DNA of 64,000 nt. Origin: Pilatotrama ljubarskyi (taxonomy: Eukaryota > Basidiomycota > Agaricomycetes > Polyporales > Polyporaceae). A program made the translations under genes and the position numbers. Shown here piece by piece: positions 34,498 to 46,766 of this stretch; the stretch's first letter is position 1; each line of letters opens with the position of its first letter. Where the stretch lies: contig MU277749.1 of NCBI GenBank assembly GCA_022385805.1, forward strand, positions 62,001-126,000, in the 5' to 3' direction. Below the pieces are notes generated by a model. It was not told the DNA's origin and searched no databases. It was given only the letters and a program-made list of their open reading frames with translations.

Positions 34498-35507
34498 ATG
34501 GCCCAGGATGCGGGTGTCATGTCCTCCGTCGACGAGGGTGCCCTCCATGCTCTCTGGCGGTCGTTCGCCATGATCATCGTCTCAGAAATTGGCGACAAGA
34601 CTTTCCTCATAGCCGCCATCCTCGCGATGCGCCATCCACGCCTGGTCGTCTTCGCGGGCGCGTTCGCCTCACTCGTCGTCATGTCCATTCTCTCTGCTGA
34701 GCTCGGACACCTCCTCCCCACCCTCATTCCGCGGAAATGGACGCAGACGTGTGCTGCGGTGCTGTTCTTGGTCTTTGGGGTGAAGATGCTGCAGGAGGGA
34801 CGCGAGATGAAGCCGGGAAACGAGAAAATCCAGGAAGAGATGAAGGAGGCCGAGGAGGACATCGAGGAGGACGAGGCGGTGCACGACGGGACAGGCCTTG
34901 TCGGGCCAGACGGGGAGGAGATTGTCCCTCTCGAAGCCATCGAGGCAGGACGCGCGACCGGACACGTCAGGAGACGGTCGAGCGGAGCCGCGCGCCCCGC
35001 CTCTCCGCGCTCCGCCGCGAAGAAGACGGTCGAGTCGTACGCGGAGGCCGCGCGCAACTTCTTCAGCTACCTGCTGGGCCCCGTGTTCGTGCAGGCGTTC
35101 GTTCTCACCTTCCTTGGCGAGTGGGGGGACCGCAGCCAGATATCCACCATCGCACTGGCGGCCGCGGATGTGCGTCGGCTGCTCTCAGATGTGCTATATA
35201 TACGCGCTGCTGACCTTCTTCTCCTGCCATTTGCAGAACATGTATGTGGTCGTGCTAGGCACCGTCGTCGGACACTCGTGCTGCACTGCGCTGGCCGTGA
35301 TGGGCGGCCGGTACGTGTCTACAAAAATATCTGTGAAGCATGGTGCGTGTTCCGGACCTCTGGGCCGCGAGTACGCGTGGCGACTGACCCGGAACCTCAG
35401 TGACGCTGGCAGCAAGCGGACTCTTCCTCTTGTTCGGCGTCGTGTATCTGTACGAAGCGCTTCTATCGATAGACCCGGAGACGACGGACTTTCACCCCTT
35501 GTCATGA
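34498..35507 (+). CDS. GDT1: GDT1/TMEM165 (UPF0016) cation transporter
   Basis: Golgi Ca2+/Mn2+ transporter family supporting glycosylation. Exons 34498-35169, 35237-35342 and 35401-35507 keep phase; 294 residues. The two signature repeats are present: VSEIGDKTFLIAAILAMRHP in the first half and LGEWGDRSQISTIAL in the second, each with the E-x-G-D-[KR] cation site. The helices LVVFAGAFASLVVMSIL, CAAVLFLVFGVKML, MYVVVLGTVVGHSCCTALAV and GLFLLFGVVYLYEALL are clear. A charged loop of about 90 residues, rich in Glu, separates the halves, as in yeast Gdt1. No cleavable signal peptide precedes the first repeat in this model, so an upstream exon is possible. Confidence 0.92.
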
Positions 35508-38500
35508 CGATCCCGACGCGTCAGTATACCTCTCTACATAGATCGAGCGGGTCTTGCCGCGCACTAGACCTAATGCATGGGATATCCGATACCGATACGA
35601 TGCGCATGCTTGGAGGCTCGCTTCGGAGAGCCCGCGGTAAGAAGCGATGTACCTATAAACACTCAGGAGTTGCTTCATCACTGGTGCTCTTGAAGAGGAT
35701 TTACTGGGAACGACTCGAACGCTCCCTCCACGTCTCATTCAAGCAGGATGCTTCGCATGCACGACGCAGGGTATATGAGAGCAGCGTGCGATCAAATCGT
35801 CACTTTGGATGCGGCAGCCGTCGGCCTCGTACAGAAGTTCGCGCTTGACAGCCGAGATGAAGAGCGAGGGTAGCACGGTAAGCAAACGGTACGTACAGTC
35901 TCTCACGTTCACTTGTGCGGAGCAGCTCTGATAGCGCGGAGTGCTTTTGCAGACGTCGTACATTGACGCTATCGTCCGCGGTACCTCAGCGATGCCGCGC
36001 ACTACGACGTCCATGAGACGGACCGACGACCACCCTCCTCACCCTCCCTATCTTACGGCTCTAGGCCTTTACTAGACAACTGCCGCATATATGAAGGCAC
36101 GGCTCGCGCATACACGGCTATGCGCCGTGTGCGCGAGGAATCATCCAGACTCTCCCGTTCTGCTAGCTTATGGTCAAGCCCGAAGACGCGTAGCAAGACT
36201 CGCATTTCCTAACAAACCGCCGGCTGCAGCCATTGGCACTTTCTCGACAAGCATGCCAGACTGCGAGCGCGATCTCACCGTCGAGCTGCTACCATGGGAC
36301 CTACTGTGGTGCGGAGGACCTACAAGGGAAGACGTCGCGGTGCCCCGACTTTCGGCAAGCCCGCTACAGAAAAATACCCGCGTCGATCCTCAAGGCGCAT
36401 GTCAAATCCTCTCGTGCGCAAATCCTGCAGTTCATCAAGGCTTGTGGGGAGTAGAGTGAGTGCATGCGAGATTGGACACCGATGGCCGAACCTTATGTTC
36501 CCTACCTGTCAGGCTGAAGCGTTCAGGGCCGTTGGGAGACACCATCATCGCGCCTTACGACCGGAACGGTGTTGCTAAACCTCCTCGCTGAATGCGACAC
36601 AGGCGCGGACACGCAGGGGTATCACGGGCGAAGGGCGCTGGGCGGCGCGTCGGAAGCGACAGTCGGGCGACGGCTTAGCCCTTGAGGAGGAGGCAACTAT
36701 AGCTGCTCCATGAGTCACGCTATGGGAGCGCCGTGGCGGGATACGGTGGGTGGCGCGCATTCCTCCACGTCCTGGAGGCTAGACGGTTCGCCGCAGAAGC
36801 CACGGGCAGCCAGATCGCCCAGTCATGTCCCGCCCGCTACAAGCCCAGGGCGCGTTGCCATACGCGGTCAGTCGATTCGCTCACAGTACGAGCCCATCGC
36901 TGAGCCTTAGCAGCAGCAAAGGATAGCCTGAGCAAGCGAAGGACGCGCAGAGCCGAGACGAACTGCCAAGCTCGAGGTCCCAGTTGAGGCCGCCATATAT
37001 ACGCAACGACGCTTTCTGTGGAGCTAGTAATTTCTCTTCGTTTCTTGGGCTCTCGCGCGGCTTCCTCATGGTGATTATCGGATATTCAGCGATAGGACGC
37101 CGTCGAGGCGAATGAATGAGGGCGGTGGCGGGTGGGAGGGCGTTGGGCTGTTTCGCAGAGGATTCCCCAACCTTTCTCCGCCGCTGATAGAGTTGGGTTC
37201 TCTCAACGACAGGAGGCGGCCGGCTAACAGAGCAAGTTGCTCTCTGCCCGGGCAATACAAGGTGCGTCGTCAAGAACGAGTATCACGTGACTTACTCTGA
37301 AAGGCTAATTGACTATTTGGAGAGATCCCGCCGGCGATACTCGATCCATTTCGACGCTATCGTGGTGCCTGTGTATCCGCGCCAACCTCCGCATGAAGCA
37401 GAACGTGCGAGAGACGCAGGCGATTGCACCGATGGCGTACACTCATGGAAACCCGCTACCCACGCCCGGATGAGTTGATAGATGTGCGGCACTGCGAGGC
37501 GCGGCCGAAGCTTAGAAGCCTGCCGATACTATATCGGCCACAGAGAAAAGGTGAGTCTCGAACTTGGCATATATCGCTTGAGCTATCCAAGCTGACAGAA
37601 CGTTCTCATCAAGGCGACAGCGACGGCTCGCGTTCGTCGCGATTTGATCATCAGCGGGGTCTCCAACCCGCTCCCGCGTGGGCCCTGGGTGTTTCTTGTT
37701 AGAAGTGAGATCCTCCTCATTTTAACGGTGTATCTCCGTCTCGTCCACTGATGAGAAAGAGGGTGTGGAGAGCCGCACTCCGCACTGAAATTTGTAGACG
37801 CCCATTTGCGCCGGTGGCCTACAAGGTACCACCAGAAGCTGTCCCACCGGATTGTGCGAGGATCCCTCGGCGAGGTGCCGCAGCATTGGCGCGTCTCGTC
37901 CGCGGACGTCTGGAAGGATCGGAGGCGGCGTAGGTGCGTTTCTGCGCTCTTTCCACCGCGGCTGCTGCGGATGATTTTGCGACAGGGAAGATCGCACCGG
38001 GATCCACATCGTTAATGCCAGGAAAATCGGACCTCCGCTCCCGATCCGCAGACGCGTTCTCAGGCAGCCTCTTTCGTCTCTAAACGTCGCCGTTTCCATT
38101 CCTCGCGCGCTCTGGGCCGATGATCAGGCGCAAACATAGACGTTTCCCAGCGGGCAGCGTGCCTGTGCGCGGGTGAACAATCCTGGCGGCGTAGCGTCTA
38201 TCTCTGGGCGAATCTCGCTGACCAAAGGGTCCGTTCTCGAGGGTCTCCACTGTTCGGCCGGCCGATAGACGAATCAGGGCTCTCCGGACGCGTGTCCTGG
38301 CATAAACATGCACCCAGGGGCCCGTTCTGGACGAAGATCCGACCCCAATCCGCTTGTGGGCTCCCATGAGATTCATCCGCCGTTGCTCGCGGTCCGTATC
38401 CTTGTTCCATATGACCCAACCGTGCCCGCGGGGCTCGAATCCGACAGGGACGGCGGGCCCTCATTGGTGCGTTCCTACTGCCAACCCTGTGTTCCTATAA

Positions 38501-39538
38501 CCTACCGTAGTCTCGGTGAGAACCGCGGACAAACAACCCTTCCCAGATCCACAATCTGTGCTGGGGGTGTGTGTTTGCCGACGGCGATCGTCGCAGTGAT
38601 ATACTGTCGTGATCGACACGCTCGCAAACATTGTGACATGGAGGCGCGCGAGATTCGCGATCTAGCGTTGGTCCCACCCGAAGAAGCTCCTTCCAATGCA
38701 ATGACTCCGCCTCCGTTCCTGCTTAGCTCGATAAGTTCTTGAGGATATCGAGCACACAAGCCTTCCCTTGAAGGTTCGGCACTACTCAGAATTCCCACCG
38801 TCGCCGAAGTACCTCTGACGATCCTGCATCTACATATCTCTCACAACACCAAGGGGTGCATCGAGCACCAGCATATCAGAAGGACAGGGAATCCCTAACA
38901 CATAATCGACAAGCCACGATACCCTGAGAGAATGCAGGGCCTTGCCTCTGGACACCTTTGAAACGCCCAGGACCGTACAGGCTGCGACGCCAAGCATATT
39001 TGGCATTGTATGAACTGCTTCTGGTGAAAAACGGCACTCGACGCTGCGTTCTCTGAGTTGTGCCATCCTACTGTCCCATTAATCATACATGTGCGACTTA
39101 TATCATTGCATGTCCAGCTTGCTTTGAGGCCATGGGAAGATTTCACCGGACGCGCTCGCACATCGTTGAACCGCATTTTTTGCATATGCTACAGACATAT
39201 TGGGCTACAGCTTGACATTGCTTGCATGGCTGTGAGAGACGATGTATGTGCGGCGTGGACCATCCTGCAGGTTGCGTGCCTGTCTTCCCTCAGAGGATTA
39301 GAGCTTCGGACATGTCGGCACAGTCTTAATCTATGCTGACATGATCTCATTCTGTTTGGTGAAGAGCTTCTCCCGCCTGTCGAAGATGTATTCAATGTAT
39401 CCAATCCGATCCTGATCTGTGTATCTTCTGCGTGTCCGTAGGGCACCGTACGTACCGGCACCGCGTCTACCTGGGTACGGTCTGACTGAGGTCGCTCTCC
39501 TTGATCTCCCAGACACTACCCTTCTCCTCGTGGAGTCT
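35508..39538. other. 4-kb gene-poor region
   Basis: No exon chain or domain motif on either strand. A small hairpin (AGCGGG with CCCGCT) lies near 37654-37673 but does not belong to a tRNA. It could hold diverged or lineage-specific genes that I cannot support. Confidence 0.45.
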
Positions 39539-41036
39539 CTATGGAGCGACGAATGGTGAGCGCTGAAAGCATGCGGTCCGAGACATCGAAGCTCTCACAT
39601 CGGGTTCTATCTCAAATCCCACCAAGGCCTCGAGCACAGCGCGTCCCGTCCACGCTTCGATGCTGGCCACTTCTTGGGGCGTGATGAAGTCCTGTGACGT
39701 GCGCGAGGCAAAGACCATCTGCGCAGCCGCAGCCCTGATTCGCGGAGGTGGCCTGAGCGGCTTGTGCCCTACAGCCGAGGTCGCCACATCGGGTATGTCG
39801 GACTGCGTGGAGGGCGGATGTGCAGGGTAGATGGACGGCGCGGTGGCGTCGCGAGTGAGCGGAGGCGCCTCCTTGCTCGGTCCATGGGCCTCGAAGTGCC
39901 AGCAGGACGCAAGGTGGAGGATGTGGAATGTCTCCATCTGTGGGCGAACCGTCCAGTTTCAGAATCACAGCGCAGGCGTGCACACATTCTAGGCGTACCT
40001 CGAACGTCGCGAGGTCCTTGTGCTCGGACATAAGGCGGTCAATCAGGTCGGCGTTGTGGTCGGGGAAGGACGTCTGTCTTCCTTGAGACGAGTAAAAACT
40101 AACGAGGCCGAGGGTCAGAATGGACCGAGGAACAGAGAAGCATGCCGATACCAACCTGTCTGCCGATGCATTGAGGGTGTGGTCTACGATCGGGGTCGCC
40201 ACGCTGGACGGTCGCGTCCTGTTCAGGGAGTCGACAACCTAAATGAGATGAGCGATTCGTGATTGATCCTCTGGAAGCGGAGCGTCAAGGGCGTCTTACG
40301 GCATCGTGGAGGGCAGAATCAGCGAAGACCTGGAGCAGGTGGTTCAGCCTGCCGTCGGAGTTGCCAGACAGAACGCACACACCGGCTTGCTCGTTCTGTA
40401 GGGTTGTTGCTCAGAGTGGCCCGTCACGAAGTCGAAATCGTAGTTCCTGGTGACCGCGATGCTTGCTTTCGGCACTACCACAGTCCCTACTGGAACATCG
40501 ATGAGACCACCGCAGGACCCCAGCCTTGGAAATGAATGACGTCGTCACGATATGTCAGACAGGGAGAAGCACAGGAGAGATGTCCATGAAAGTTCATTGA
40601 CCTCACCACCACCATGTCACCGTTGAGACACTCTCTTACCTCGCGGACAAAGAAGTCCGCGTTTGGGTGCCCCATGCCGATGCTGACTATGGAAACCGGG
40701 GTGCCCTTGTAGCGGCCTGTGATGGTGGTAAAGCCGCGCTCCGAGGTCAACGTGAACGGCGTCGGAGTAGGATCCAGGTATGAGGCAATCCCGTGAGCTC
40801 GAGAAGGCGTGCCTAGGGTTATCTTGGCGTCTCGACTCAGCATGTCGTCCTCTAAGTTTGCACAACATTCCGGCCACGTACAATTCGATTGGCCACCTCG
40901 CCTGCGCGCAGGCCCAAGTGGTAGACACGCTGGTCGAGCGTGCGGGGAAAGTCTAGAAACGGGGCGACAAGAAGTCAGAAACTTGATTTCCCGCACGCCA
41001 TTGACACATACTCGCGTCAACGATGCGGTTCTTCAT
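39539..41036 (-). CDS. Uridine phosphorylase (PNP/UDP family)
   Basis: Reversible phosphorolysis of uridine to uracil and ribose-1-phosphate in pyrimidine salvage. Eight exons keep phase (41036-41012, 40952-40882, 40822-40602, 40524-40383, 40329-40300, 40238-40156, 40098-39999, 39937-39539); 356 residues. The N-terminus gives DANFPRTLDQRVYHLGLRAG. The phosphate-loop region reads SERGFTTITGRYKGTPVSIV and SIGMGHPNADFFVREVREC. The exon 3/4 join yields LGSCGGLIDVPVGTVVVPKA. Later come SFYSSQGRQTSFPDHNADLI and FEMETFHILHLASCW, the uridine-binding segment, with Glu-Met-Glu across the last intron. About 45 Pro/Ala-rich residues precede AAAAQMVFASRTSQDFITP, a loop common in fungal members. Exons of 25 and 30 nt are easily missed by automatic prediction. 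Confidence 0.92.
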
Positions 41037-44000
41037 CTCTTGCAGCTTTCCTTTCCTTCTCGATTCCGCTTAGCTGCGCAGTCTGGTCCAGCTGGCAGCG
41101 CAGGCGATCCAGCGATGGCGTATGACTCGAGGCGAACGTAACCTCGAGCACGAGCGGCGCAGCCGTCGAGATGATCGATTATTGCGGCGGTCACACGTGA
41201 CAAACCCTAGCTGAGGTGTAGTTTGACGCTGCGACGACTTGTCCACCGCCATTGAGCGTCGACCAACGTCTGGACGAGATACGCAAGCATATCTCATGCA
41301 GCACCGGCGAATGTGGACGAGAAGTGCGACATATGCGAGGGTATCTTCTCCAGGCGTCGTCCCGGGCCCATGACGCCGCGAAGCCTTTTTTGAGGCGACA
41401 GGCCCAGGCACTAGCGTACCTTGTGCGCTCTATCTTCTTGACGGTATGTCATCACTCGGTGCTTTTTACAAAAGCGAAGAGAGAAATCGAACTGATAATT
41501 TCGGTCCAAATAGGTCAAATTAATCCCCGAGCTGCAGCACCTGCTGCCGCCTCGCTTTGCCCCGTCGCTTGCCAGCAGACGGTGGCTGAGCAGACACGGA
41601 CGGGAAGTCTGGCCCAGGAATGTGCCTGCACTCGAGGAATGGTCCTCCGCACCGACTATTCATAGGCATATCGACCCACGCTGGCAATGCGGCTCGTACA
41701 GGCCCACCGGACGCTGTTCGCTGTCGAACGGCTTGCCGTGAGACCCCACCCTGTTTCCACCAGTCGGATAGACATCGTTTCATGCGCGTTCTGCGTGGAA
41801 TGCGGGAAGATCCTTCACCTGTCCTTGGACCGTCCGCAACCCTCTCACTCTTTTTCGCTGTTCACGGCTGTGAGAACGCCTCAGGACGAACGCTCGGCTC
41901 GCACCGCCGCCTAAACGTTGACGCCAGCCTCAGCATCGTTCTCTCCGCTTTGAGGTCATCGCTGGCCCTGCTTCTGCAGACCTCCATGGGAGAAACGCAC
42001 CATTGGGCCCGTGAAGAATACCTGTGGAGGCGGAGGGACTCGCCTGGCCATCAAAATCCCACCATCACCGTACCACGGGATACAACTCTGTTCCATTCCT
42101 CAATCCATGCCATATGCGGTAAGATGAGACTCAGGTTTGGTTTCCGCTCGCCCGCCAACCTCTGGGAGGATGCAAACCTTATTGACTGAATCCTTAATTC
42201 CGCTTAGAAAACCTAGCATCGAGCGTCGCGGGTCCAAGTCCTCTGGGCGGCTGTCTGTACTGCATGGAGCCGACGTGCTACATCTTGGTGCGACCCGAAC
42301 GATCTGTAAGCCAACTGTGGACGAAGACATCATAGGACCACGCACACGGAGTCAGCCTGTTCACGATCAGAAGGGAGGGCACCAAACACGTACGCTGGCC
42401 AGAGAAGACGTCGAACGGAACATCAACGTCAAGGCTCTTCGGTGCGCAAAGACAATGTCGGTGAGCACTTGCCAAACCGCGTCCCAAGTTATGACATAAA
42501 TCGAGCGCCGAGTTCGCAACACCGCACGCCCGGGAGAGCGAATGACCATACCGGCCGGTTGAGAACCTCCTCAAAATACCCCGGTGGATCTTTGAGGGTT
42601 GTCGGCATGCGCGACACGCCCTTCGGCCGTGCCTGCTCAGTATCTTCGCCACCAGCCGTCCTGACGTCGGTGGAAGCTGGCATACGTGCTCCGAGCACGC
42701 GAAAGGAGACTCCACCGCGCAGAATATCTCACCTCACGATCGTCGCTGCTCAAGGAGCCCTGCGAATGCCTTCGCGAGTCCGCTATCTGTGTGCCCTATC
42801 AAGGGCGACGCAGCAGCTGAGCGTGTGCCTGGGGTTCTCGGACCACAGGCGTGCACCCTGCCGTGCGTGGCGCGAAACTTCACGGAGTGTGAGTGCTCCC
42901 CGCTCCTGACTCGCCGATCGCCATGACTAAGGGCTGATGCTCGCCTAATCGCGCACTGGCAGCACTCGGTAGGGAGATGCCATAGCACTTGCGAGCGTGG
43001 CGGACGCGCTTTCCCAGCCGTGCGCGCGACCCATCCGCGGTAATGACATCAGACACAGGCAGGCTCCCGTCACGCGACGCAGACGGGCGAGCCACGCCCG
43101 GCCGCTTCTTCGTAGCGCGGGGGAAGGCGTGGGCCTCATGACTCCGCCGCTCGAGCGTGCGTCCGAGGCACTCTCACCGAGCTGGCCACTGCGTAGCTCA
43201 TCCCGGGCGGGTGACCAGGGCCCTGCCCCCGCGAGGCGGACGCGGGCGTGCTGCAGACCAGGTCACATGCGGTTCCGAAGCTTTGCTTCTGCAGTATCGC
43301 CGACTGCCCCGCTGGCCTCGACCGTCCCGTCACCGTCATCTAGGCGAGAAGGGCGGAGCGACAGCACAAGCACGAGCAGCAGCAGCAGCACGGAGCGAAG
43401 TACTGTTCGTCTACCGCGCGTCCGCACATCGGAGGAGGCGAATGTGGGTGCAGGTGCAGGCAGGACAGCGCGGGGCGGTGAACGGACTTTCATTTGTCGA
43501 ACCTCGGCGGAAAGAAGTCGAGGAACTGCTTCTGCCAAGCCTGATATCGCCGCCGCGGTGGGGGCACGTCCTGCCGCTACGTACGTGCGCGCCCTGCCGC
43601 CCGCTGTCCGCCGTCCGGATCTGCGATAGTCTGCGGGCGATCTCGATGCACGCACCGCGGGCGGCTCGGGTGCGCCCCGCTGAGGGGCCCCAACGCACCG
43701 GTGCGGCGCAGGGATGTGTGTGCGCAGAGACAGGAGCGCGCGGGCGAGGTTCTCGATCGACGCGGTGCGCACGCTGCGATCTTCGTTCCGCACGAAGGAT
43801 GACGCACGCTATATCCGGCCGCATCGTCGTGATGCAGAAGGCGGCGTTCTTGGCTGGCTGGCCCGCGAGGGCCCGCCGGATGGCTTGACGCCAGGACGTA
43901 CGCGTGCGTGCGGCGTAGGATGCGAGGTGGGAAATGGCGTTCATTATGCCGCTGCCGTCACGACGGCGCTTTTATAGGAACGCTGCGGGGCGTCGGGACA

Positions 44001-44168
44001 AGTGCGCACGGGAGGGGTGCTGTGACGAGCAAACGGGGGAAGTTTATCGATTATGCGCATGCGTCGCCGAAGCCTGCGTATCACGCATCAGCATGCACGC
44101 CTCGTAGCATCGATGGTGGTCCAGAAGGGCTCACCACGGGCCACGGAAGAGGACTCGGTCGGCGTGGT
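41037..44168. other. 3.1-kb gene-poor region
   Basis: Several frames overlap on both strands (for example 42278-42715 minus and 43157-43888 plus), but none carries a recognisable motif or consistent splice chain. GC-rich from about 43.0 kb. No assignment. Confidence 0.45.
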
Positions 44169-44176
44169 GATTTGGG
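44169..44176. repeat. Left target-site duplication of the MITE
   Basis: GATTTGGG, identical to 44551-44558 on the other side of the element. Confidence 0.8.
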
Positions 44177-44550
44177 AGGACCCCCGACAATGGGTGAGGA
44201 GGCCTGATCCGGGGTCTCGCGATTTTAGCCAAAACGTCCGTAGGGAACAGGCATCATAAGCGCCCAAATTTGTCCGGACTGGCACAGGCGTAGGCCCTTT
44301 TTTTGGATTAAAAACGTCCGGATGAGCGGGCGCTAGCGGCACAGGCCGGCGGTCCGCCGGTCAGGCGGGCGCCTAATGCTCCGTCCCGGCCTCCCGGACC
44401 CCCGAATCCTGCCTCAATGTCCGGACTTCGCCACAGGCGTTTGGGCGCTAAAATGTCGATTTGTCCGGACTGGCACAGGCATAAGCCCTCCGAAAAGGCC
44501 TGTTCCGTCCGGACTAAGATCAGGCATACCCACTGATTGTCGGGGGTCCT
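44177..44550. mobile_element. hAT-like non-autonomous DNA transposon (MITE), 374 bp
   Basis: Perfect 15-bp terminal inverted repeats: AGGACCCCCGACAAT at 44177-44191 and its reverse complement at 44536-44550. The similarity continues imperfectly to a CCTGATC block in each arm. Both ends abut a perfect 8-bp direct repeat, GATTTGGG, the target-site duplication length typical of hAT elements. Inside, the palindrome GTCCGGAC occurs at 44272, 44419, 44463 and 44507, with variants near 44236 and 44316, resembling subterminal transposase-binding repeats. A 28-nt direct repeat (44270-44297 and 44461-44488) differs at three positions. There is no room for a transposase, so it must depend on one elsewhere. 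P or Merlin superfamilies also make ~8-bp duplications and are the alternatives. Confidence 0.83.
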
Positions 44551-44558
44551 GATTTGGG
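44551..44558. repeat. Right target-site duplication of the MITE
   Basis: GATTTGGG directly after the right terminal repeat, identical to 44169-44176. Confidence 0.8.
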
Positions 44559-46766
44559 GCGCTGTATACCACACGCAGACAAGGTTCTTTCGAGGCAAGC
44601 GCAGGTAAAGCTGGCCATCAACAAACGGTCCAGGCCGTCACGACCGAGCCGCCAACGTCCGAGTGTACGCGCTCGAGCGCGATCGACGCTGCCGTATCTG
44701 TTCCTGTGCTCGCATGTAGCGTCTGTGCGTATGTCGTAAATCGCAGCGATGTTCATTGACATCCCGGAGAGAGTGCAGCGGGTGGTCGGAGCGGGCGCGC
44801 GTTGGGAGTCAGGGTCGCGCAGCGGGCGTCTGCGGGAGAACGCCGCACGTGGCGATCCCGCCGGCCCAGGGCCCGCGTGCATGCAAGCTCAGCCACTTGG
44901 ATCTCAGCCGGAGCCAGCACAACCGCATCACAGATCGGGTGAACTCACCGAACGAGGGACCGCTCGCCAGACCGCACCATTCGAGACGGTTCACGGCCGC
45001 GCACCGCAGAAAACAGACCGAGAGACGGGTGCCGTGACCCGGGGGCTCTGGACGGCTTTCGGCGTGAGCTCGGTATCAAGAAGACGGAGGATCACAAGAC
45101 GGCGAACACCGACCGTATGGGGACGCAGCTTCCTGCGGAATTCCAGAGCCCGCAGACGACGAAGGAGGAAGGAGGAGCCATGTCGTGACTGCAGCAGCAT
45201 CACACAGCGCGCCGGAATTCTCGAATAATATCTGTCCTCGTCGCCGGGCGGGCGCGTGTGGCAGGAGATTTTGATCTCGATCCCCCGAGCGCGAGGAGAC
45301 TGAGATTTTGAATGGCATGGTGCGTTGCGGCGTATTCTTCCGATAAACTACAGCAGGGAGTATATTGACTCGATCGCCCTGCCAATCTCTCTCGCTGTCG
45401 GACGCGGCCCCAGGGGTGGTCGAGCTCGAGATTCGACCGCCTCGAAGCGGGACTCGGGACAGGGTCCGCGATATGGCCAATTCTCCGACATGAGCGAGCC
45501 CGGTTCCCACGGACGCAGCGGGGGGCAGCCTCGAGTCGCCTGCGCGCGGGAGTTGCCCTCGGATAGCGAGGCGGGGTCTGGGGACGCGTGGTGCGCTGCC
45601 GCCCGCGTCCGTTCTGTTCTGTGCGCTGGCTGTGAGCGTCGTCGGCATCGAGAACGTCGTCCGTCTGCCAGTGGGTCCTGTCGCGTCGGCTGTGCTGGTG
45701 AATATCTGATGGTTCGCCGGCCGTACTAGGCGCAGAGGCTGGGCTGCTGAGATGCTCGTCGTCGTTCTGTCTGACACGCTGGTCTGGTGTTCTGCCTGTG
45801 TCTCTTTCTGGGCTGTCGTGCTGTGGTGGCTGCCTGTTCTGGTCTGCTGCTGATGCTGGAGGAGGCGTGCGCTGGTGCGAAGGCAGGAAGAGGACATCAT
45901 GGGACCGCCCTGATGGAGGGCGCCGTGACGGAAAGAAGGGGCGGGGGGTGACAGAGAAATCAAAGCTAGCCGAAAGGAGAGACCCACAGTCTGGACGAAT
46001 CTAAAAAGGCAAACTCGCTAGGCCGATCCGGACTGCTGGCGCGCAGGAAATGCGGTCGAATTCTGGGTGGGACTGGAGGAGGAGTGACTGGGGCGAGTGA
46101 CCGCGGCTGCTCCGAGTCTGAATCTGAGGCCAAACCCGGCGGCTGCCGCTCTCTCCCTCTGCGCTCTCCCTCCAATTGGCCCGCCGCGGCCTGTGCCTTG
46201 ATTGTCCCCGGCGAGCGTTGTCACAGCGTGTGTGCGTGTGCAGCTGAGCCGTCCGCCTGTGTTCTGGCCCGCCTGGGCGAGTGCATCTGCTCTGAATCTG
46301 GGATCGGGTTCGGACTCGGACTCGGACACGGGCTCGTGTTGGGCCCTGCGCCGGCCGTGGTGAGGGGATTTGTTGGGTTCGGACGAGATCTGAGCAGCGA
46401 ACGTCGAATGTCGCGGACTGGCTGATTCGACTCGGACACACGCTTCTCGGAATGCGCCAGAGAACGCGGCCTTTTGCCATCGCCTCCTCCCTCCGCCCGT
46501 TCCCTCCAGCGCACCGCATCCTGTGCCCCCCTTCCCATTCCCGCATCCATTCATAACGCCCTCTGTCCGCATCTCGCCTCCGCCCTGTCTTCCTCCTCGC
46601 ACCAGCCCTCTCCTGCCACTGCGAACCACGCGGCGTCTACCTCCACCGCCGCTCTCTCCTCGCCCGCCCTCGCTCACGCCCCTCCCCTTCTTGGACTTCT
46701 AGCAGCGGTACAGCAGCAGCAGCAGCAGCAGCAGCAGCCCTGATCGCTAGCCGGCCGCTGCCCGAA
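44559..46766. other. Long upstream region of the HMG-box gene
   Basis: 2.2 kb without a supported gene. Long open frames on both strands (for example 45076-45987 minus) lack motifs and reflect GC-rich composition. The last 300 nt are pyrimidine-rich and likely a transcribed leader. Confidence 0.4.
46711..46737. repeat. CAG trinucleotide repeat, 9 units
   Basis: Nine perfect CAG units, 29 nt before the HMG gene ATG, so probably in its 5' leader. The frame that reads it as polyglutamine has no ATG and stops at 46741. Confidence 0.85.

Noticed and set aside
37650..37680. Hairpin AGCGGG / CCCGCT
   Set aside because: Isolated 6-bp stem without tRNA or other RNA context; such hairpins are frequent in GC-rich DNA.
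45076..45987. 303-codon frame on the minus strand upstream of the HMG gene
   Set aside because: No motif, no splice partner and overlaps other open frames on the opposite strand in GC-rich DNA.
46474..46743. Polyglutamine-ending upstream ORF before the HMG gene
   Set aside because: Its first codon is TTG and there is no ATG in frame, so it is not a standard upstream ORF.
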